The notes under the pieces are model-generated. The model made no database searches and had not been told where the DNA came from. It was given only the letters and a program-made list of their open reading frames with translations. The position numbers and the translations under genes are program-made. Below are positions 18,488 through 25,818 of a DNA stretch of 64,000 nt, one piece after another (within the stretch, counting starts at the first letter, position 1; each line of letters opens with the position of its first letter). The stretch lies in assembly GCA_035529075.1 (NCBI GenBank), contig DATKXK010000016.1, positions 1-64,000 on the forward strand, given 5' to 3'. This DNA is from Acidobacteriota bacterium. GTDB taxonomy: Bacteria; Zixibacteria; MSB-5A5; GN15; FEB-12.

Positions 18488-19778
18488 ACTCAACCACCAG
18501 CCAGACCTGCGTGCAGGCGACAAACGCCGAGGAGTTTACCGACCGCATTCTGATCCCGCACTGGACCTGGCGGACGTCAGCCCACGTCCACGTGTCGCCG
18601 GTGGCCGGGTTGCTCGCCCATGTCCAGTTGTAATCGGTATAGAACCGGGCCACGGATGTCTGGTTACCGGCGTAGTCGGCACCGCCGGTGTGTATGACCA
18701 GCCGGGCAAAGGCGGACGAAGGGCGGCTTCGTCTCATGCGGGCATACACGGTCAGCCCGGTGATGGTACAGGTGGTGTCGGCCGGATCGTCGACGTTGTA
18801 CGTATCCGAGAGATATGAATTGCCGATGGTGCGCACGGTTGTGGCATCACCGTCGGTTGTCACGTCGTCGACACACTGCCAGTTGGCGGCGCAGCCGGAC
18901 CGGAGCAATTCGGTGCTGCTTCCGGAAGTATTGGGCCGCAGCGTGTCGGCTCCGCTTCCGCCGCAGCCCCCTCCGGGGCCGCCTGATGAAAAGTGAGCAG
19001 ACGCAAAGCGGTACTGCAGCACCGGCTTGTTCCGATGTCGCGGCAGAACGGTCAATGGGCGTGCCAGGGTATCAGCGGCCGGCTGGTAAATCAGTCTTAG
19101 CGGGTGCCTGCCGGCCGGAAGGGAATCGAGGATGAATGCTCCGGTGGCATCGGGATGGCATAATTTGGTGATGACACTGCCGGCACCGTCGGGAACGGTC
19201 ACGACGACGTCCACGGAATCGGCATACTGGCTGCCGGGGACCGAATCGTTGGCATCACGAATGTCACCCCTGACGGTGTTGAGCAGGTAATCACTTTGGG
19301 CATCGGCTATCTTTAGAGTGATTACCCGGCTGCCTCCCGTTGAGACAATCGTTATGCCGCCGCCGTAGGTGTAGGGTCGCCCCCACTCGTCGATCCGGAA
19401 CCCGCTGGTGTCTTCGAGGAGTCCGGGGGGCAGGTAGGGTCCTTTCCACGTTGATAAGCCGCCGGAATTGCGGTAAAGCGCGTCCAGGTCGGCGGGAAAG
19501 GCTCCAACGTCGCCGACGTAGCCGAAATCGGCGCGCCGGCCGCTTTGCATGATGGAGGGATCTCCGACGATGGATCGCGCGAGCACGTCCATCTCACGCT
19601 CGGTCCTGGCCCGACGGGCGTCCTCAATGGCTACGTTGAGCGACTGCATGGCCACCGAGGCCAGGAGGCCTACGATGATGACTACGGCCAGCAGTTCGAT
19701 CAGGCTGAAACCCGCGTTGCCGCCGGGCCGGTCATTGGCTGCCGGAGAAACGAAGAGGATGTGTCTGCGCTTGTTCAT
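18480..19778 (-). CDS. GspG-like pseudopilin with long C-terminal extension (copy 2)
   Basis: 432 residues, longest of the four. Leader of 23 residues, then GFSLIELLAVVIIVGLLASVA with Glu at +5. The GspG core has FGYVGDVGAFPADLDALY, STWKGPYL and RIDEWGRPYTYGGG. The beta-sandwich follows (LDSLPAGRHPLRLIYQP). A glycine- and cysteine-containing linker (GGPGGGCGGSG) joins a last domain of about 140 residues rich in Trp, Tyr and Thr, plausibly a ligand-binding beta domain exposed on the fibre. Three bases after copy 1, overlapping copy 3 by eight, so one transcript. Confidence 0.85.
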   Translation of the reverse strand: MNKRRHILFVSPAANDRPGGNAGFSLIELLAVVIIVGLLASVAMQSLNVAIEDARRARTEREMDVLARSIVGDPSIMQSGRRADFGYVGDVGAFPADLDALYRNSGGLSTWKGPYLPPGLLEDTSGFRIDEWGRPYTYGGGITIVSTGGSRVITLKIADAQSDYLLNTVRGDIRDANDSVPGSQYADSVDVVVTVPDGAGSVITKLCHPDATGAFILDSLPAGRHPLRLIYQPAADTLARPLTVLPRHRNKPVLQYRFASAHFSSGGPGGGCGGSGADTLRPNTSGSSTELLRSGCAANWQCVDDVTTDGDATTVRTIGNSYLSDTYNVDDPADTTCTITGLTVYARMRRSRPSSAFARLVIHTGGADYAGNQTSVARFYTDYNWTWASNPATGDTWTWADVRQVQCGIRMRSVNSSAFVACTQVWLVVEYE

Positions 19779-19781
19779 ACC

Positions 19782-20528
19782 TTACCAGTAGTTGTCGCCG
19801 TACGCGAGTTCCGCGAAATAATCCTGGCCCGGGGCAAGGCTGATGTCCCGACGCAGAGTATCTGCGGTCGGCGTAAACACCACGATCAGCGGGTGGATGC
19901 CGATCGGCACGGAGTCGAAGGCAACAGAACCGTCCGGGTCCACAGACAGGATACGGGAAGAGAGAGCGCCGGCGCCATCCGGACAAACGAGCACGCATCG
20001 GATGGAATCCCGGTATGCGTTCCCCGGCGGGGTGTGATCGAGATCGGTGATTGAACACAGCACGCGGTTAAACAGCAGGTCGTCGACCGAATTGGCGAGC
20101 TGCCGGGTCAGGGTGGTGCCGCCGCCGGACGAGATGATCGCCAGGCCGGTGTAGCTGTATGGTTTTCCCCAGGCGTCGGTTTTGAAGTTGTCGGCCGAGC
20201 CGCCCAACGTGAAATCGCGTTGGATGTACGGGCCGTTCCACGTGGTGTAACTGCCCGGGTTGGACGCCAGTGCGTCCAGGTCAGGGGGGAGCGCGCCCAC
20301 GTCCCCGACGTACCCGTAATCGGTCCGTGCCCCGTTGGATAACAACTCCGGATTGCCGACGACGGCGTCGGCCAGCCCACTGAGGCTCTTCCTGGTCTGC
20401 TCCATGCGTGCCGTGTCGGTGACCGTACCGAGCGACTTCAGGGCTATCGTGACCATCACGGCGATGATTATCAGAGCCGCAATAAGTTCGATGAGCGAAT
20501 AGCCGTTGTCTTTCTGAAGAGCGGGCAT
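19782..20528 (-). CDS. GspG-like pseudopilin with C-terminal beta-sandwich domain (copy 1)
   Basis: 248 residues, first gene of the array. Eight-residue leader, then GYSLIELIAALIIIAVMVTIA, with Tyr at +1 (Phe is usual) and Glu at +5. The core has YGYVGDVGALPPDLDALA, TTWNGPYI and FKTDAWGKPYSYTG. The beta-sandwich has FDSVPIGIHPLIVVFTP and the chain ends YGDNYW. AGAGG lies just before the ATG. It matches copy 4 in domain make-up, so the array looks like tandem duplication with C-terminal domain gain in the middle two. No secretin, ATPase or prepilin peptidase genes are nearby; the machinery must be elsewhere. Confidence 0.88.
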   Translation of the reverse strand: MPALQKDNGYSLIELIAALIIIAVMVTIALKSLGTVTDTARMEQTRKSLSGLADAVVGNPELLSNGARTDYGYVGDVGALPPDLDALASNPGSYTTWNGPYIQRDFTLGGSADNFKTDAWGKPYSYTGLAIISSGGGTTLTRQLANSVDDLLFNRVLCSITDLDHTPPGNAYRDSIRCVLVCPDGAGALSSRILSVDPDGSVAFDSVPIGIHPLIVVFTPTADTLRRDISLAPGQDYFAELAYGDNYW

Positions 20529-20656
20529 ACCTCTGCCTCTACCCGGACGGGTCCGTTTACCATTGTATCGGCAGATCCGGAGGTATCTTCGGCGGGCCGG
20601 TGGTTACCGCCGGCCAAGGTCGCCGTTTTGCAGCCTGCAGGGCCTGAGAGCCGGGT

Positions 20657-20974
20657 TCACGGGGCGTTTTCGGCCGGCTGGTCGTGTTTGGGGGGTATTC
20701 TGACAACCAGATCCTGAGTGACGCGGCACTGGCAGGCCAGGCGGGAGGTCTCGGTCAGATTCTCTGCCTCGTCGAGCATGTCTTCCTCGTCCTCTGACGG
20801 CGGATCAAGCGTCTCGTAGCCTTTTTCGACGATGATATGGCAGGTGGCGCAAGCGCAGTTGCCCCCGCAATTGTGGTCTATTCGTACGTTGTTATCCAGC
20901 GCCGCGTCAAGAACGGTGGTGCCGCTCTCGACCTCAACTTCGGCCCCGGTCGGAAGGAACAACATCTTCGGCAT
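20657..20974 (-). CDS. [2Fe-2S] ferredoxin, Isc/adrenodoxin type
   Basis: 105 residues. Ligands are C36, C42 and C45 in HNCGGNCACATCH and C81 in RLACQCRV, the C-x5-C-x2-C...C spacing of vertebrate-type and Isc ferredoxins. The fold is complete. It is an electron donor, possibly for Fe-S cluster assembly: the Rrf2 regulator divergent from it supports that link, though no isc or suf genes are in the window. ATG 20974 is chosen because GAGGGG lies at the right distance; an ATG at 20998 has none. Confidence 0.9.
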   Translation of the reverse strand: MPKMLFLPTGAEVEVESGTTVLDAALDNNVRIDHNCGGNCACATCHIIVEKGYETLDPPSEDEEDMLDEAENLTETSRLACQCRVTQDLVVRIPPKHDQPAENAP

Positions 20975-21334
20975 CGGTCGCGCCCCTCGGCAGATCATCG
21001 AAAACGGGGAGTAAGGTAACCCGGCGCCGGCGTGGAAATCAAGTCATTTTGCCTGTCTGACGGTACGTTACGGTGGAACAAGATTGTGGCCGTTTGGTTC
21101 GGTTTTTCCGGCTGACGGTCAGGTGGAGAGAAAACAGGAGTAATTTTATCGGATTGCTGGTCTGCCGGCATATCGGGAGGGGCAATGTCAGAAAAAGCGG
21201 TCGGCGGGAGAGATTTTTGTGGACTATTGGCATCTTTATTGGTATTATCCGTTGTCATAGTGGAAGACCGGGTGGATATTTCCATTTTCGCCCATGGATC
21301 AACCACAAGGAGATGAGGATACGAGGGAAGTACA
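20975..21334. other. Divergent region between ferredoxin and Rrf2 regulator
   Basis: Noticeably more AT-rich than the flanking genes. It should hold the control sites for both, and probably an operator of the Rrf2 protein, but I see no certain -35/-10 pair. The only coding signal is the short rightward frame at 21185-21316. Confidence 0.4.
21185..21316 (+). CDS. Possible 43-residue small membrane protein
   Basis: The ATG at 21185 follows a very good ribosome binding site (GGGAGG). The 43-codon frame encodes a basic N-terminus, a hydrophobic stretch (CGLLASLLVLSVVIV, about 12-26) and a polar tail, ending 18 bases before the Rrf2 gene. It could be a one-helix membrane protein or a leader peptide for the regulator. 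Codon composition alone does not prove coding. Confidence 0.3.
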   Translation: MSEKAVGGRDFCGLLASLLVLSVVIVEDRVDISIFAHGSTTRR

Positions 21335-21775
21335 ATGCAGTTGTCACGAAAAGCCGACTACGCCCTGAGAGCCATTCGCTATCTTTCCAACCAACCCAAG
21401 GGGAAGTTGGGATCGATTAACGCGGTAGCTCAGGCTGAAAAAGTCCCGCGCGAGTTTCTTGCCAAAATCCTCAAGGACCTGACCCGTAGTGGCGTCCTGT
21501 TGTCATTTCAGGGAGTGACAGGCGGTTACCGGCTGGCCCGTATGCCCAAAGAGATTTCGTTTCTGGACGTGATCGAAGCCATTGAAGGTCCCCTGCACAT
21601 CAACATCTGCACGGAAGAAGGATCCAACTGCGGGTGTGACCGGGCCGAGGATTGCAACATGCGGGAGTTCTGGGTCACGCAGGAGCAGATGTTCAAGCGG
21701 GCGTTGAGCAAACAACACTTCGGCAGGTACCGACTCAGACAGAAACCCGCCCGGAAATCAGGTCGGAGAGGGTAG
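21335..21775 (+). CDS. Rrf2/IscR-family transcription regulator
   Basis: 146 residues. An N-terminal winged helix (MQLSRKADYALRAIRYLS through LLSFQGVTGGYRLAR) is followed by the dimer helix. The cysteine cluster is C92, C99, C101 and C107 (CTEEGSNCGCDRAEDC), close to the C92-C98-C104 cluster ligands of IscR/NsrR. It should bind an Fe-S cluster and sense Fe-S, iron, O2 or NO status. The divergent ferredoxin is the likely target. The site GAGGGAAG precedes the ATG. Confidence 0.9.
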   Translation: MQLSRKADYALRAIRYLSNQPKGKLGSINAVAQAEKVPREFLAKILKDLTRSGVLLSFQGVTGGYRLARMPKEISFLDVIEAIEGPLHINICTEEGSNCGCDRAEDCNMREFWVTQEQMFKRALSKQHFGRYRLRQKPARKSGRRG

Positions 21776-21908
21776 CCGGCCCGGCCGGAATTCGATCAGA
21801 GACTCCACCAGTTCAGTCAGACGGTCCGGAGCGCGGCGGCTTGGCGTCGTGTTTCGGCGAGTCGTGGGTATGTGCCGGACCGGGTCGGGGTCAGGCCCGT
21901 GCGCGGGG

Positions 21909-21937
21909 TTGTATAATTACTCCCGTGCTGTTATATT
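21909..21937 (+). promoter_or_regulatory. Predicted promoter of pdxS
   Basis: TTGTAT (21909-21914), 17-bp spacer, TATATT (21932-21937). Transcription would start near 21944, leaving about 150 bases of leader before pdxS. Confidence 0.6.
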
Positions 21938-21943
21938 GCGGCT

Positions 21944-22094
21944 GGATGGAAGTCCCACGGCGCATCGTGCGCGCAAGGCTGTGAGCCGGGCGAGGCCGTA
22001 AGCCCTTTCACGGGGTGGCCGACTGGTTTCCGGCGGCAGTGCCGCTTGCGGCGAACGCGCTCGAGACATGGGACGGGTCACAAGGAGCAGGTAG
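21944..22094 (+). promoter_or_regulatory. Structured 5' leader of pdxS
   Basis: GC-rich, with several possible stems: GCGC/GCGC around 21962-21974, GGGC...GCCC around 21988-22005 and GCCGC/GCGGC near 22043-22055, ending in an AAGGAGCAGG ribosome binding site. It does not match a riboswitch class or structured RNA I recognise (checked by eye for TPP, cobalamin, SRP and RNase P). Possibly regulatory. Confidence 0.35.
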
Positions 22095-22979
22095 ATGACA
22101 GATTTCCAGGACGAAAAGTACCGGGTGAAGGTCGGGCTGGCCGAAATGCTCAAGGGAGGTGTCATCATGGATGTCACGTCTTCCGAGCAGGCGGAGATTG
22201 CCGCCCAGGCCGGCGCCGCTGCGGTGATGGCGCTCGAACGCGTACCGGCGGATATCCGGGCCGAGGGCGGTGTCGCGCGCATGGCCGACCTGGAAGTGAT
22301 CGAGAAGATCAAGCGTGCGGTGACAATCCCGGTGATGGCCAAATGCCGGATCGGTCACTTTATCGAAGCGCGCGCGCTCGAAGTGTTGGAGATAGACTTT
22401 ATCGATGAATCCGAAGTTCTCACGCCGGCTGACAACAAGTACCACATCGACAAATGGCCGTTCCGGGTACCGTTTGTTTGCGGCTGCCGCAACCTCGGAG
22501 AGGCGCTCAGGCGTTTAGCCGAAGGTGCCGCCATGATCCGCACCAAGGGCGAGGCCGGCACGGGGGATGTGTCGCACGCAGTGAAGCATCTGCGCGAAAT
22601 CAACTCCGCCATGAAGGCGCTGACCGTGATGTCCAACGAAGAGCTCTACGGCGCGGCCAAAGAGCACCGGGTTCCGCTTGATCTGATACGGGTGGTGGCC
22701 AAGACCGGCAAGCTGCCGGTGCCGAATTTCGCCGCCGGCGGGATCGCGACTCCGGCCGATGCCGCGCTGTGCATGCACCTGGGAGCCGAGGCGGTGTTTG
22801 TCGGGTCGGGGATTTTCAAATCATCCAATCCCGAGAAGAGGGCCAGGGCCATTGTCAGTGCCACCGCCCACTGGGAGAACTACGAGATCATTGCTCAAAG
22901 CTCGCACGGACTGGGCGAACCGATGAAAGGGATCGCCGCTGATTCAATCCCGGAAGGGCAGCAGTTGCAGACGCGGTGA
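22095..22979 (+). CDS. pdxS: Pyridoxal 5'-phosphate synthase subunit PdxS
   Basis: 294 residues. With PdxT it makes PLP from ribose 5-phosphate, glyceraldehyde 3-phosphate and ammonia. The (beta/alpha)8 barrel shows the Schiff-base lysine K83 in MAKCRIGH, the second lysine K151 in [12 protein letters not shown]26 in IMDVT and phosphate-binding [16 protein letters not shown]. It is complete. Unusually it is not adjacent to pdxT: a terminator and two unrelated genes lie between. Confidence 0.97.
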   Translation: MTDFQDEKYRVKVGLAEMLKGGVIMDVTSSEQAEIAAQAGAAAVMALERVPADIRAEGGVARMADLEVIEKIKRAVTIPVMAKCRIGHFIEARALEVLEIDFIDESEVLTPADNKYHIDKWPFRVPFVCGCRNLGEALRRLAEGAAMIRTKGEAGTGDVSHAVKHLREINSAMKALTVMSNEELYGAAKEHRVPLDLIRVVAKTGKLPVPNFAAGGIATPADAALCMHLGAEAVFVGSGIFKSSNPEKRARAIVSATAHWENYEIIAQSSHGLGEPMKGIAADSIPEGQQLQTR

Positions 22980-23007
22980 CAAACAGTCTGCATAACGATC
23001 AGTTGAC

Positions 23008-23035
23008 GACAGGCCGGAGACGGCCTGTCTTTTTT
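23008..23035 (+). terminator. Rho-independent terminator after pdxS
   Basis: GACAGGCCG (23008-23016), GAGA loop, CGGCCTGTC (23021-23029), followed by a T6 tract. A perfect 9-bp stem with a GNRA-type loop. Confidence 0.9.
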
Positions 23036-23126
23036 GTTTGAGTGCTTCGCTCGCAAACTCCGCTACTTCGCCTGAGCAGACGCGTAACGGAAGTAGGGGT
23101 CATCATTGGGTACGTGTTATAATGTG

Positions 23127-23155
23127 TTGTCAGGCAGACAAGCGTTGATTATAGT
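23127..23155 (+). promoter_or_regulatory. Predicted promoter of the tcmP cassette
   Basis: TTGTCA (23127-23132), 17-bp spacer, TATAGT (23150-23155), so the cassette has its own promoter. A second TATAAT (23118-23123) lacks a good -35 box. Confidence 0.65.
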
Positions 23156-23187
23156 GTAGTATAGAATTGCGGGCATAGGGGGTCGTA

Positions 23188-24315
23188 TTGGCTGAATCGG
23201 CAAGATACTGGCGGAAACCGCGGCCGCCCCATTCACGGGTAAAAAGCGAGATTGTCACGGCTTACTTCGTTGCATGGGCTGGCGTACTTAACCAGAGTAG
23301 CGAAAAGCTTGTCTATTTGGACCTATATGCTGGTCGGGGGCAGTACTGGACCGGCGAAATCTCCACGCCCCTAATGGTTCTTCGCCGTGCCGCGGAACTC
23401 CCGTTCTTAAGAGATAAGCTGTTGGCCATATTCAACGATGTCAAGCCGCTGAATTGCAGTCATCTCCGAAAACTGATTGATGACGAGAATTTCAATGTTA
23501 AGTTTAGAAATGCGCCCATTGTACTTCAGCGTGAGGTTGACGAGCCGCTGGCTCGGGTCTTGGGGACTAAGAAAAAGCCCCCTACGTTCTGTTTTATTGA
23601 TCCATATGGTTACAAAGGTGTGTCGATGCAGTTAATAGAGTCAGTGGTTAAGGACTTTGCTTGCGAATGCTTGGTGTTTTTCCATACAAGTGGCATAAAT
23701 CGCAACATGGACAGACCTGATTGCAGGCCAGACTTTGTGAGATTATTCGGGGAGGCGCGGTACAAGCGGCTATTGGGTCAATCTGCCGCCAGAGCACGTG
23801 ATCGCGAACACTGCATCCTTGATGCCTTTGCAGAGACAGCCAGAGAAGCTGGGGCTCGATATGTGCTGCCGATGCAATTCAACTTCAAGAGGACTAGGCG
23901 AATTAGTCATCACTTGGTTTTTCTCACTAAGCACCCACTAGGTTTCAGCATCATGAAGTATGTGATGGCAAAGCACTCTAGCAAAACTGACGAGGGCATC
24001 CCTTGGTACGGTGGCAGGGTTTCCTATGTCTATATCGAGGGTTACGAGGGTTGTGCGAAGCAACTGAGCTTTGGCATAGACGGCCCCATGGCAGAGCTCA
24101 AGGACTTGCTACGGAAAGAGTTTGGCGGCAGGTGGCTGAGGGTCAGAGATGTGATAGACAGCTGTGATAAGAAGCAGTATCTTTATACGTCACAGAATAT
24201 CAAGTCTGCGTTGAGCGAACTCGAGAAGGACGGGCGACTCCACGTTCGCGTGCCGCCTGCGCGCCGTCGGCGAAAAGGCACATTCGCAGATGAGCTATGG
24301 ATCAGAATATCTTGA
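23188..24315 (+). CDS. tcmP: Three-Cys-motif partner protein TcmP
   Basis: 375 residues. The N-terminal half is Rossmann and methyltransferase-like: LDLYAGRG (44-51, motif I), an acidic FNDVKP (82-87) and FIDPYGYKG (136-144, motif IV). The C-terminal part (about 298-355) looks like a winged helix (LKDLLRKEFGGRWLRVRDV...LSELEKDGRL). This is the family named for its pairing with a three-Cys-motif protein, encoded 12 bases downstream. The activity is unproven; nucleic-acid modification is a fair inference. The TTG start at 23188 has an AGGGGG site. Five sample lines counted by hand give 37-57% GC, below the neighbours, suggesting recent transfer. Confidence 0.85.
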   Translation: MAESARYWRKPRPPHSRVKSEIVTAYFVAWAGVLNQSSEKLVYLDLYAGRGQYWTGEISTPLMVLRRAAELPFLRDKLLAIFNDVKPLNCSHLRKLIDDENFNVKFRNAPIVLQREVDEPLARVLGTKKKPPTFCFIDPYGYKGVSMQLIESVVKDFACECLVFFHTSGINRNMDRPDCRPDFVRLFGEARYKRLLGQSAARARDREHCILDAFAETAREAGARYVLPMQFNFKRTRRISHHLVFLTKHPLGFSIMKYVMAKHSSKTDEGIPWYGGRVSYVYIEGYEGCAKQLSFGIDGPMAELKDLLRKEFGGRWLRVRDVIDSCDKKQYLYTSQNIKSALSELEKDGRLHVRVPPARRRRKGTFADELWIRIS

Positions 24316-24327
24316 GATCACAGCGCA

Positions 24328-25047
24328 GTGAAGAAGTCAGCGATTGAGTGGACCCATTCGACCTGGAACCCGGTCACCGGCTGTAGCGCGGTAAGCGCCG
24401 GGTGCCAGCACTGTTATGCGGCGCGAATGGCCAGGCGGCTGCAAGCCATGGGAGTGCATAAATACCGGGACGGGTTCAAGGTGACGCTCCACCCCGATGT
24501 ACTCGAGGTGCCGCTGGGCTGGAAGAAGCCGCAGGTGATATTCGTCAACTCGATGAGCGACCTGTTCCACGAACAAATCCCCTTTGAATTCCAGGCCCGG
24601 ACGTTCGACGTGATGGCGCGGGCTTCGCAGCACATATTCCAGGTGCTGACCAAGCGTTCCCGACAGCTTGTCCGGCTCCACGCGCGGCTGCCGTGGCCTT
24701 CAAACGTCTGGATGGGCGTTACGGTCGAGCATGAGCGGTATCAGTATCGTATTGACGACCTTCGGAAGACACCGGCGGCGATCAAGTATCTTTCACTCGA
24801 ACCGCTGCTTGGGCCTCTTGTGCGACTTGATCTTACCGGCATCGACTGGGTGATTGTGGGCGGTGAATCCGGCCCGGGAGCCAGACCCATGGAGAAAGAA
24901 TGGGTTCTCGATATCCAGCACCAGTGTCGGGAACAGGGGGCCGCTTTCTTCTTCAAGCAGTGGGGCGGTGTGAACCGGCGCCGTACCGGGCGTCGGCTTA
25001 ACGGCCGGACCTACGACGAGATGCCGTTGGCTCGGTCACTATTCTGA
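24328..25047 (+). CDS. Phage Gp37/Gp68 (DUF5131) family, three-Cys-motif protein
   Basis: 239 residues. WNPVTGCSAVSAGCQHCYA carries the three cysteines C19, C26 and C29 (C-x6-C-x2-C). They resemble a radical-SAM-type cluster loop, but the family's chemistry is not established. Other family blocks: VNSMSDLFHEQIPFEF, QVLTKRSRQL, NVWMGVTVE, YLSLEPLLGP, WVIVGGESGPGARP and FFFKQWGG. These proteins occur in phages and mobile islands with TcmP. A GTG start at 24328 fits the conserved KSAIEWTHSTWNP beginning. Base composition is like the host, unlike tcmP. Confidence 0.85.
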   Translation: MKKSAIEWTHSTWNPVTGCSAVSAGCQHCYAARMARRLQAMGVHKYRDGFKVTLHPDVLEVPLGWKKPQVIFVNSMSDLFHEQIPFEFQARTFDVMARASQHIFQVLTKRSRQLVRLHARLPWPSNVWMGVTVEHERYQYRIDDLRKTPAAIKYLSLEPLLGPLVRLDLTGIDWVIVGGESGPGARPMEKEWVLDIQHQCREQGAAFFFKQWGGVNRRRTGRRLNGRTYDEMPLARSLF

Positions 25048-25122
25048 CCGCTCAGAACTTTCATCCATGCCGTACTGTAACTATATTCCGGCACCGGCCG
25101 TGCGTGGGCGTGTTTAACTAAG

Positions 25123-25740
25123 ATGATGGAAAGATTCGATCAACTACAGGTGGGCGTACTGGCTCTACAGGGGGATTACGGCCTTCACCTGCGGCAGCTC
25201 CAGGGGTTGGGAGCGCCCGGCCGGTTGGTCAGGCTCCCGGCTGACCTCGAGGGGCTTGACGCGCTGATACTTCCCGGCGGCGAGTCCACTACAATGGAGG
25301 TGCTGATCGACCGGTTCGGCCTGCGGCAACCGCTTACGGCTTTCGCGCGTACGCGGCCGATTTACGGTACCTGCGCGGGCATGATCCTGCTGGCCGGGGG
25401 CATCGAAGACAACCGGGCCGGAATCAAGCCGCTGGGGCTGATCGATATCGATGTAGTCCGCAACGGGTACGGCCGGCAGGTGTTCTCTTTTGAAGAAACG
25501 TTGAGCATGGCCCTGAGTGACGGTCCCGAACCGGTCCGGGCGGCGTTTATTCGAGCGCCGAAAGTTACGCGCACCGGGCCCTCGGTGCAGACCCTGTCGG
25601 TGTATCGCGACTCGCCCGTGCTGGTGCGGAGCAGCAACATACTGGCGGCGTCATTTCACGCCGAACTGGACGGCAGCGCCAACCTGCTGCGGTATTTTCT
25701 CACGAAGTTCCTGTCGGATACCGGCCGTCCGGACGTATAG
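25123..25740 (+). CDS. pdxT: Pyridoxal 5'-phosphate synthase glutaminase subunit PdxT
   Basis: 205 residues. A class I glutamine amidotransferase that feeds ammonia to PdxS. Signature LPGGESTTM (50-58), nucleophile C84 in YGTCAGM, and H179/E181 in SFHAELD complete the triad. It is the partner of pdxS 2.1 kb upstream. There is no clear ribosome binding site before the tandem ATGs (25123, 25126). A TATATT box at 25082-25087 may serve as its own -10, as the upstream terminator and cassette break any shared transcript. Confidence 0.95.
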   Translation: MMERFDQLQVGVLALQGDYGLHLRQLQGLGAPGRLVRLPADLEGLDALILPGGESTTMEVLIDRFGLRQPLTAFARTRPIYGTCAGMILLAGGIEDNRAGIKPLGLIDIDVVRNGYGRQVFSFEETLSMALSDGPEPVRAAFIRAPKVTRTGPSVQTLSVYRDSPVLVRSSNILAASFHAELDGSANLLRYFLTKFLSDTGRPDV

Positions 25741-25752
25741 CTTAGGCAGTAA

Positions 25753-25797
25753 CATGGTCGACCATGCGGGTCGACCGCGTGATACTCCGGGTATCAC
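25753..25797. promoter_or_regulatory. Clustered palindromes between pdxT and ispH
   Basis: CATGGTCGACCATG (25753-25766) is a perfect 14-bp palindrome. Its core GGTCGACC recurs at 25769-25776, 13 bp centre to centre. A hairpin GTGATAC-TCCGG-GTATCAC (25779-25797) follows. Two identical dyads and a stem in a 78-base gap suggest an operator or a processing or attenuation site for ispH. Confidence 0.4.
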
Positions 25798-25818
25798 AAA
25801 TCGAGACCGGAAGGCAAG

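Noticed and set aside
16572-20528. Four near-repeats about 1 kb apart taken as a repeat array or mobile element
   Set aside because: The similarity follows the GspG core of four paralogous genes, not direct repeats or terminal inverted repeats.
20995-21306. Leftward frame upstream of the ferredoxin, overlapping its possible ATG
   Set aside because: The product is proline-, serine- and threonine-rich with no motif, it overlaps the divergent control region, and the ferredoxin has a better start at 20974.
21944-22094. SRP RNA, RNase P RNA, TPP or cobalamin riboswitch in the pdxS leader
   Set aside because: None of the conserved core strings of these RNAs is present.
22980-25122. Transposon or integrative element around the TcmP cassette
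   Set aside because: No transposase, integrase, flanking direct repeats or tRNA target is visible; only composition and gene order suggest transfer.
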